A stretch of DNA of 64,000 nucleotides from UBA2030 sp049969475 (GTDB taxonomy: Bacteria > Bacteroidota > Bacteroidia > Bacteroidales > TTA-H9): contig JBMFOU010000018.1 in NCBI GenBank assembly GCA_049969475.1, positions 1 through 64,000 of the forward strand, read 5' to 3'. Every line of letters starts with the position of its first letter. Positions within the stretch are counted from its first letter, which is position 1. Under the pieces are notes generated by a model that did no database searches, was not told the DNA's origin, and worked only from the letters and a program-made list of their open reading frames with translations. Positions 58,559 to 64,000 of this stretch are shown one piece after another. The translations under genes and the position numbers were made by a program.

Positions 58559-59626
58559 ATGCGGAAAACTTTGATTCTGTATATTTTGGTACTTTTATGG
58601 CCTTCAGCACTGAAGTCCGCCACCCAAGGTGAGTTCAACGCGGGTCAAATGATCATGGAGCATGTAACCGATGCGCACGAATGGCATATATTCAGCATCG
58701 GCCATACCCATGTAAGCATTCCTCTCCCGGTTATTTTATGGCATGAGGGGCGGCTGTATGTTTTCAACTTTTCCCAATTTCATCACGGTGAAAGCACTTA
58801 TAAGGGATTTAAATATATGACCGATGGCCCTTTAAAGGGCAAAATTGTCTATATAAGTGAGTCAGACGGTCAGCCCGTAGTGCCTCTCGATTTTTCTATT
58901 ACCAAAAACGTGCTGGCTATTTTCTTCAGCGTTATTTTACTCTTAGTGATTTTCTTTTCTATTGCATCTTATTATCGTCGTAATCCCAATACCCCACCCA
59001 GGGGGCTAGCAGCTTTACTTGAGCCCATTATTCTCTTTATTCGTGACGACATTGCGCGTTCTTCCATCGGCGAAAAACTTTACGAGCGTTACACACCCTA
59101 TTTGCTGACGGTTTTCTTTTTCATTTTTTTCAACAATTTAATGGGACTGGTACCTTTTTTCCCGGGAGGAGCCAACGTTACGGGGAATATTACAGTAACC
59201 ATGGTTTTGGCTTTGTTTACCTTTTTTATTACTACTATTAGTGGAAACCGCGATTATTGGCGGCATATTTTCAATGCCCCGGGCGTGCCCTGGTGGCTTA
59301 AAATTCCCGTGCCCCTGATGCCTGTGGTAGAATTGCTGGGGGTGTTTACCAAGCCCTTCGTGCTCATGGTCCGTCTTTTTGCCAACATTACTGCTGGGCA
59401 CATCATCGTACTGGGCTTTATCTCCGTGATTTTCATTTTCGGAAACATTCATCCGGCCCTGGGATATGGAGTAAGCTGGGTTTCGGTGCTCATGTCGGTG
59501 TTTCTGAGCCTCCTCGAGTTGCTGGTTGCTTTTTTGCAGGCATTTGTATTTACCTTGTTGTCAGCCTTATATTTTGGAATGGCTACAGAAGAGCATGCCA
59601 GTGATCACTCTCACACTTCGCATTAA
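58559..59626 (+). CDS. atpB: ATP synthase F0 subunit a
   Basis: A 355-residue membrane subunit that forms the proton half-channels. It has an N-terminal signal-like helix (ILYILVLLWPSALKS) and a periplasmic domain of about 90 residues (HEWHIFSIG and so on), the long form found in Bacteroidota. The functional core is MVRLFANITAGHIIVLG, with the essential Arg next to the c-ring. The last 10 residues are His-rich. ATG 58559 is preferred to an in-frame TTG at 58517. It is the first gene of atpB-E-F-H-A-G. Confidence 0.94.
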   Translation: MRKTLILYILVLLWPSALKSATQGEFNAGQMIMEHVTDAHEWHIFSIGHTHVSIPLPVILWHEGRLYVFNFSQFHHGESTYKGFKYMTDGPLKGKIVYISESDGQPVVPLDFSITKNVLAIFFSVILLLVIFFSIASYYRRNPNTPPRGLAALLEPIILFIRDDIARSSIGEKLYERYTPYLLTVFFFIFFNNLMGLVPFFPGGANVTGNITVTMVLALFTFFITTISGNRDYWRHIFNAPGVPWWLKIPVPLMPVVELLGVFTKPFVLMVRLFANITAGHIIVLGFISVIFIFGNIHPALGYGVSWVSVLMSVFLSLLELLVAFLQAFVFTLLSALYFGMATEEHASDHSHTSH

Positions 59627-59650
59627 ACCTTTACCCTAAACTCTTATACT

Positions 59651-59911
59651 ATGTCGTTATTAAACATTCTTTTACAAACCGCAGTGGACTTATCGCCATA
59701 TGCAAAGATCGGAGCAGGGCTGGGTGCGGGTATTGCTGCCATTGGTGCCGGTCTGGGCATTGGTAACATTGGTGCCAGAGCACTGGAAGCCATAGCCCGT
59801 CAGCCCGAAGCTGTCAACGATATTCGCTCCAACATGATTGTTGCTGCCGCTCTTATCGAAGGCGTAGCTTTTTTTGCTGTGGTGATATGTTTGTTGATCC
59901 TTATCCTGTGA
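59651..59911 (+). CDS. atpE: ATP synthase F0 subunit c
   Basis: An 86-residue hairpin of two helices joined by the polar loop ARQPEA. The ion-binding carboxylate is Glu70 in AALIEGVAFFAVV. The following Gly and the lack of a Gln/Ser/Thr set around it argue for a proton and against a sodium c-ring. A glycine-rich first helix (GAGLGAGIAAIGAGLGIG) allows ring packing. It begins 24 bp after atpB and is followed by a strong hairpin before atpF. Confidence 0.96.
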   Translation: MSLLNILLQTAVDLSPYAKIGAGLGAGIAAIGAGLGIGNIGARALEAIARQPEAVNDIRSNMIVAAALIEGVAFFAVVICLLILIL

Positions 59912-59928
59912 TAAGGCACAAGGCTCGC

Positions 59929-59965
59929 AAGGCTGTATGCAGCGGTTGGCTGCAGCCAGCCTTTT
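59929..59965 (+). terminator. Strong hairpin between atpE and atpF (partial terminator or mRNA stabiliser)
   Basis: Outer stem AAGGCTG/CAGCCTT (7 bp), internal loop TA/GC, inner stem TGCAGC/GCTGCA (6 bp), loop GGTTG, followed by a short T-tract that starts in the stem (TTTTC). It lies 18 bp after the atpE stop within an operon, so complete termination is not expected. It may raise the share of atpB-atpE mRNA. Confidence 0.7.
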
Positions 59966-60003
59966 CTAAGGAAAATAATTGATTATTAATAATATAATAG
60001 TCC

Positions 60004-60501
60004 ATGGAATTAGTTAAACCGGATGTAGGTTTGATTTTCTGGATGACCCTGTCGTTTGGCATCCTGCTTTATGTTCTATCGCGATTTGCGTGGCCTGTGA
60101 TTATGAATGCCCTCAGGCAGCGCGAGCAGCGGATTACAGAGGCGCTTGAGTCGGCTGCCCGGGCCCGTGAGGAAATGCAAAAGTTAAAAGCTGAAAATGA
60201 GGCTCTTCTTCAGCAGGCCCGCGAGGAACGTGATGCTCTACTGGCCAATGCCCGTAAAACGGCGGAGAAAATTGTAGAAGAATCGCGGCTCAGGGCCCAG
60301 AATGAATACGATGCCATCGTGGCTTCGGCCAAAGCCGACATAGAAAATGCCCGCCAGGCTGCCATCATCGAGCTAAAAAATACCGTGGGTAATCTATCGG
60401 TTGAAATTGCTGAGAAAATTCTCAGAGCTAAGCTCAGCGAAGAAGAAAAGCAAAGTGAATTGATCCGTAAACTTATCGAAGAAGCTCAAATTACCCGCTG
60501 A
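60004..60501 (+). CDS. atpF: ATP synthase F0 subunit b
   Basis: A 165-residue stator subunit. One N-terminal membrane helix (LIFWMTLSFGILLYVLSRFAW) is followed by a long charged coiled coil (residues 40-160, for example REEMQKLKAENEALLQQAREERDALLANARKTAEKI), with a conserved AEKILRAKLSEEEK end that meets the delta subunit. Normal length. atpH follows 2 bp later. Confidence 0.96.
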   Translation: MELVKPDVGLIFWMTLSFGILLYVLSRFAWPVIMNALRQREQRITEALESAARAREEMQKLKAENEALLQQAREERDALLANARKTAEKIVEESRLRAQNEYDAIVASAKADIENARQAAIIELKNTVGNLSVEIAEKILRAKLSEEEKQSELIRKLIEEAQITR

Positions 60502-60503
60502 CT

Positions 60504-61073
60504 ATGCGCAAAATCATCCCTCATCGTTCCTTAGCCCACCGTTACGCCCTCGCCCTCTGGGAGGTGGCCATAGAGCATCAAATGGTGCAGGAGGTTTATA
60601 ACGATATGCTGCTCATTACCCAGGTGGCCGCTGAGAATCCTGAATTCAGAAGGGTGATGGTTAGCCAGGTGATTCCTGAAAAGAAAAAAATGCAGGTTTT
60701 CAAGGCCATCTTCGAAAAACACATTTCTTCGGTTACCCTCTCATTTAGCCAATTGGTAATCGAAAACGGTCGACAGGGCATTTCCCTTAGCATTGCAGCG
60801 GAGTATATTTCGATTTACAAGCAATATTTCCGGATTTTTGACATTACACTTCGTTCAGCCGTCCCCTTTAAATCGGAAGACAAACAACGATTATTGGAAA
60901 AACTGCAACCCGTCGTCAGAGGTACGGTAAACCTGGAAGAGGAGACGGATCCTTCTCTTATTGGAGGTTTTCAGGTGATTTTTGAGGACTACGTATATGA
61001 TGCCAGCGTGAGGCGAGAGCTGGAGCGATTCAGGCAGGAGTTTACAGTTAATTTGTTCGAAAAACAATATTAA
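60504..61073 (+). CDS. atpH: ATP synthase F1 subunit delta
   Basis: A 189-residue stator protein (OSCP family) that links subunit b to the F1 head. The N-terminal helical bundle begins SLAHRYALALWEVAIEH, close to the family pattern ARRYAxALFExA. The C-terminal half has the SDPSLIGGF-like segment EETDPSLIGGFQVIFEDYVYDASVRREL. Normal length, 2 bp after atpF and 8 bp before atpA. Confidence 0.93.
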   Translation: MRKIIPHRSLAHRYALALWEVAIEHQMVQEVYNDMLLITQVAAENPEFRRVMVSQVIPEKKKMQVFKAIFEKHISSVTLSFSQLVIENGRQGISLSIAAEYISIYKQYFRIFDITLRSAVPFKSEDKQRLLEKLQPVVRGTVNLEEETDPSLIGGFQVIFEDYVYDASVRRELERFRQEFTVNLFEKQY

Positions 61074-61081
61074 GCCATAAT

Positions 61082-62662
61082 ATGACAGACATTAGACCCG
61101 CAGAAGTATCAGCCATACTGAGGCAGCAACTGGCCGGACATCGTTCGGAGGCCGAGTTGGAAGAAGTTGGAAGCGTCTTGCAGGTGGGCGATGGAATAGC
61201 CCGTATTTATGGCCTGGCCAATGCACAGGCTGGCGAATTGGTTGAATTTGTGAAAAATGGACTCAAGGCCATTGTTCTAAACCTGGAAGTAGATAACGTA
61301 GGGGTGGTGTTGCTGGGCGACGCCGAAGAGATCAAGGAAGGAGATCTGGTAAAGCGTACGGACCGCATAGCTTCCATAGACGTTGGGGAAGGACTGTTGG
61401 GCCGGGTTATTAATACCCTTGGCGAACCCATCGACGGAAAGGGTGCTATACGCGGACCTTTGTATGCCATGCCTTTAGAGCGCAAAGCTCCTGGCGTTAT
61501 TTTCCGCCGTCCGGTCAACGAGCCCCTGCAGACCGGTATCAAAGCCATTGATGCTATGATTCCGATTGGCCGTGGCCAGCGTGAGCTTATCATCGGTGAC
61601 CGCCAGACAGGGAAATCTTCCATTGCCATCGATACCATCATCAATCAGAAAGAATTTTACGATAAAGGTCAGCCTGTTTACTGTATTTATGTGGCTATTG
61701 GCCAGAAAGGCTCCACTGTTGCACAGATTGTAAAAACGCTGGAAGCTTTCGGGGCTATGCCTTATACAGTGGTGGTAGCTGCTACAGCTTCCGATCCGGC
61801 CGCTATGCAGTTTTACGCTCCCTATGCAGGAGCAGCCATTGGTGAGTATTTCAGAGACACGGGCCGTCCCGCACTCGTGGTATACGACGACCTGTCGAAA
61901 CAGGCCGTAGCTTACCGCGAAGTCTCCCTGCTGCTGCGTCGCCCTCCTGGGCGCGAAGCTTATCCCGGCGATATTTTTTACCTTCATTCTCGTCTGCTCG
62001 AACGCGCCGCCCGCATCATCGACAGTGATGAGATTGCCGCTAAAATGAACGACCTGCCCGAATCTATCCGGCCTATGGTCAAAGGGGGAGGCTCATTGAC
62101 TGCCCTGCCTATCATCGAAACTCAGGCGGGTGACGTCTCGGCTTATATCCCCACCAATGTAATTTCCATTACCGACGGACAGATATTCCTGGAAACCAAT
62201 CTTTTTAATTCAGGAATACGTCCTGCTATCAATGTGGGAATCTCTGTTTCGCGTGTAGGGGGAGCTGCCCAGATTAAAAGTATGAAAAAGGTGGCCGGTA
62301 CCTTGAAGATTGACCAGGCCCAGTACCGCGAGCTGGAAGCCTTCTCTAAATTCGGCTCCGACCTCGATGCCGCCACGATTGCCGTGCTTGAGAAAGGTAA
62401 GCGTAATGTGGAAATTCTCAAGCAGGGATTGCATCACCCCATGCCTGTGGAAAAACAAATTGCTATCATTTTCTGCGGAACCAATAATCTTTTGCGTAAT
62501 GTTCCTCTCAATCGCATCAAAGATTTTGAGGATGAATACCTTACATACCTTGAAACTAACCACAAGGATGTCCTCGAAAGCATACGCATGGGGCAGCTTA
62601 CCGATGAGCTGGCAGCTCAATTGAAGTCAATCGCTGAAAAGCTTGTAAAACGCTACGTTTAA
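61082..62662 (+). CDS. atpA: ATP synthase F1 subunit alpha
   Basis: A 526-residue non-catalytic nucleotide-binding subunit of the F1 hexamer. Walker A is GDRQTGKS at residues 172-179. The DELSD-like region reads LVVYDDLSKQAVAYREVSLLLRRPPGREAYPGD, and the arginine finger segment SVSRVGGAAQIKSMKKVAG is intact. The partner beta subunit, atpD, is not in this operon. 16 bp before atpG. Confidence 0.98.
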   Translation: MTDIRPAEVSAILRQQLAGHRSEAELEEVGSVLQVGDGIARIYGLANAQAGELVEFVKNGLKAIVLNLEVDNVGVVLLGDAEEIKEGDLVKRTDRIASIDVGEGLLGRVINTLGEPIDGKGAIRGPLYAMPLERKAPGVIFRRPVNEPLQTGIKAIDAMIPIGRGQRELIIGDRQTGKSSIAIDTIINQKEFYDKGQPVYCIYVAIGQKGSTVAQIVKTLEAFGAMPYTVVVAATASDPAAMQFYAPYAGAAIGEYFRDTGRPALVVYDDLSKQAVAYREVSLLLRRPPGREAYPGDIFYLHSRLLERAARIIDSDEIAAKMNDLPESIRPMVKGGGSLTALPIIETQAGDVSAYIPTNVISITDGQIFLETNLFNSGIRPAINVGISVSRVGGAAQIKSMKKVAGTLKIDQAQYRELEAFSKFGSDLDAATIAVLEKGKRNVEILKQGLHHPMPVEKQIAIIFCGTNNLLRNVPLNRIKDFEDEYLTYLETNHKDVLESIRMGQLTDELAAQLKSIAEKLVKRYV

Positions 62663-62678
62663 TTCTTAGTCCTGTCTT

Positions 62679-63557
62679 ATGCCCAGTTTAAAAGAAGTTA
62701 GGTTACGGATTATTTCTGTCAAAAATACCCGGCAGATTACCAATGCCATGAAACTGGTGTCGGCCTCCAAATTCAGGAAGGCACAGAAAACCATCACTAC
62801 TACCCGTCCTTATGCACAGAAATTGAGAGAATTACTCGCCAATCTGGCCGCCAGTTCTGGCGATATTCCTTTCCCTTTCAGCGAAGACCGACCCCAAGAG
62901 AAGATTCTTTTAGTTGGGATCTCATCCAATAAAGGTTTGTGCGGGGCTTTTAATGCCAATGTAATTAAGGCCCTCAAAAAGGAGGCTGACGAGCGTTTTT
63001 CTGTGCAGAAAGCCTCAGGTTCCCTGCAAATTATGGGCGTAGGCAGGCACATCAGCGACTTCTTCTCGAAAAAAGGGTATCCTTTTGCAGGTCGCTACGA
63101 TCATTTGGTGGCCAAGGTCACTTATGAGGCCTCCGCTGCTTTTGCCGATGAATTGATGGAACGCTGGAAAAAGGGTGAATTTAATCATATCTGGTTGGTA
63201 TACAATCAGTTTAAAAATGCAGCCACGCAGATAATCACTATTGAACCCTTTCTGCCCTTGAACAGCACACCTGCCAAAACCCAGGGAAAATCTATCGAGT
63301 ATTTGTTTTTACCCAATCGCTCTGAAGTGCTCGAGGATCTGGTGGTGCAAACCCTTCGGATGCAGATTTACAAAGCCCTGCTCGATTCCTTCGCAGCCGA
63401 ACAGGGTGCGCGCATGACGGCCATGATGAAAGCTACCGATAATGCCTCGGAAATGCTTAAAGAGCTGCAACTGCAATACAACAAAGCCCGGCAGGCTGCC
63501 ATAACCCGAGAAATTATTGAAATTGTCTCGGGTGCAAATGCCCTGGGCGGAAATTGA
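62679..63557 (+). CDS. atpG: ATP synthase F1 subunit gamma
   Basis: A 292-residue central rotor shaft. The N-terminal coiled-coil starts SLKEVRLRIISVKNTRQITNAMKLVSASKFRKAQ and the C-terminal helix ends RQAAITREIIEIVSGANAL, the two conserved ends of gamma. The middle Rossmann-like domain includes SSNKGLCGAFN. Normal length. It is the last gene of the operon here; its stop codon lies next to the ferritin promoter. Confidence 0.97.
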   Translation: MPSLKEVRLRIISVKNTRQITNAMKLVSASKFRKAQKTITTTRPYAQKLRELLANLAASSGDIPFPFSEDRPQEKILLVGISSNKGLCGAFNANVIKALKKEADERFSVQKASGSLQIMGVGRHISDFFSKKGYPFAGRYDHLVAKVTYEASAAFADELMERWKKGEFNHIWLVYNQFKNAATQIITIEPFLPLNSTPAKTQGKSIEYLFLPNRSEVLEDLVVQTLRMQIYKALLDSFAAEQGARMTAMMKATDNASEMLKELQLQYNKARQAAITREIIEIVSGANALGGN

Positions 63558-63558
63558 T

Positions 63559-63566
63559 TATCTTTG
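63559..63566 (+). promoter_or_regulatory. -7 promoter element (TATCTTTG) of the ferritin gene
   Basis: A perfect TAnnTTTG beginning 2 bp after the atpG stop, giving a leader of about 25 nt to ATG 63596. No iron-responsive operator could be recognised. Confidence 0.6.
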
Positions 63567-63595
63567 TATGATTGGTAAATTAAATCAAAGACTTT

Positions 63596-64000
63596 ATGAA
63601 AAAGATTATAGAAGATGCTCTGAATGAACAGGTTAAACGCGAAGAACACAGTTCTCGGCTTTACCTTCAAATGGCTACCTGGTGCGAAGTGAATGGTTAT
63701 CCCGGTGCCGCTGCTTTTCTTTACAAACAGGCAGATGAAGAACGCATGCATCAGTTGAAATTCGTTCACTATATCAACGACCGGGATGGTGAAGCTTTAT
63801 TGCAAACCGTAGAAGCCCCTGAATCGAAATACGGTTCTTTAAAAGATTTGTTTGAAAAAGTGCTGGCCCACGAGAAGTATATCACTGCCTCCATCAATGA
63901 TATTTATGGGCTTTGCCTTAAAGAAAACGATTTTACTACAGCTAATTTCCTCCAGTGGTTTATTAATGAACAGATAGAGGAAGAAAGCACCATGCGGTCT
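63596..64000 (+). CDS. ftnA: Ferritin (partial, runs off the right edge)
   Basis: The first 135 codons of a non-haem ferritin, an iron-storage cage subunit. It begins MKKIIEDALNEQVKREEHSSRLYLQMA, with the first ferroxidase ligand Glu in helix A. EERMHQLKF in helix B gives the Glu-x2-His ferroxidase pair, and QWFINEQIEEES in helix D gives the third and fourth acidic ligands. About 30-40 residues are missing beyond the window. It has its own promoter after the atp operon. A bacterioferritin is excluded by the lack of haem-type sequence. Confidence 0.93.
   Translation, partial: MKKIIEDALNEQVKREEHSSRLYLQMATWCEVNGYPGAAAFLYKQADEERMHQLKFVHYINDRDGEALLQTVEAPESKYGSLKDLFEKVLAHEKYITASINDIYGLCLKENDFTTANFLQWFINEQIEEESTMRS

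Overview
The window looks like a chromosomal segment of a Bacteroidota bacterium. Three things support this. First, many genes are preceded by the phylum's -7 promoter element TAnnTTTG; I found 19 perfect copies at plausible positions and two weaker ones. Second, genes mostly lack obvious Shine-Dalgarno sequences. Third, the gene set is typical of the phylum: S46 dipeptidyl-peptidase, DUF4783, an IPExxxVDY-like protein, YfhO, an acyl-ACP thioesterase, and a menaquinone operon with no ubiquinone genes. The CrtZ carotenoid hydroxylase needs O2, so the host is probably aerobic or facultative. I cannot name the genus. I see no insertion sequence, prophage, integrase or CRISPR array; the content is core chromosome.

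Layout: 1-4.9 kb carries the start of acetyl-CoA synthetase, a POT peptide transporter, an M3-like zinc peptidase lipoprotein and a TrmJ-like RNA methylase. 5-11 kb is nitrogen and polyamine metabolism: a deoxyhypusine-synthase-like enzyme, arginine decarboxylase, alanine dehydrogenase and ornithine aminotransferase, with tsaE among them. 11-14.4 kb has a class-I-amidotransferase-like lipoprotein, an acyl-ACP thioesterase, ilvE and tRNA-Lys(CTT). 14.4-21.9 kb is a menaquinone operon, transcribed menI-F-D-B-A-C-E from one clear promoter. 21.9-27.6 kb is an envelope operon: a 998-residue TPR protein, a TonB-receptor-like barrel without a plug, and a WtpA-type oxyanion-binding lipoprotein.

27.6-30.5 kb has rlmH, DUF4783, nadC and yihY. 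30.7-39 kb is a surface polysaccharide region: glycosyltransferase, zinc-ribbon methyltransferase, flippase and gpsA on the plus strand, facing a second glycosyltransferase and YfhO on the minus strand. 39-49.6 kb has the S46 peptidase, an atypical ROK kinase, mrdA-rodA (cell elongation), crtZ-crtYcd (carotenoid), an amino-acid permease and a TauE/SafE exporter. 49.6-53.4 kb has a HlyD/MacA adaptor and a TolC protein without an inner-membrane pump, then an unrecognised protein of four degenerate repeats.

53.4-54.1 kb is a long gene-free stretch. It holds a complete minus-strand promoter-to-terminator unit with no ORF, a candidate small RNA. 54.1-58.4 kb is acpP-fabF-rnc, the IPExxxVDY-like gene and pyk. 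58.5-63.6 kb is an ATP synthase operon, atpB-E-F-H-A-G, that lacks atpD and atpC. A ferritin gene runs off the right end.

The most novel material is the 53.4-53.8 kb RNA candidate with its 20-bp-phased tandem repeats, the neighbouring four-repeat protein, the TPR/barrel/WtpA operon, the hairpin between atpE and atpF, and several genes whose promoter lies so close to the ATG that the mRNA should be leaderless.
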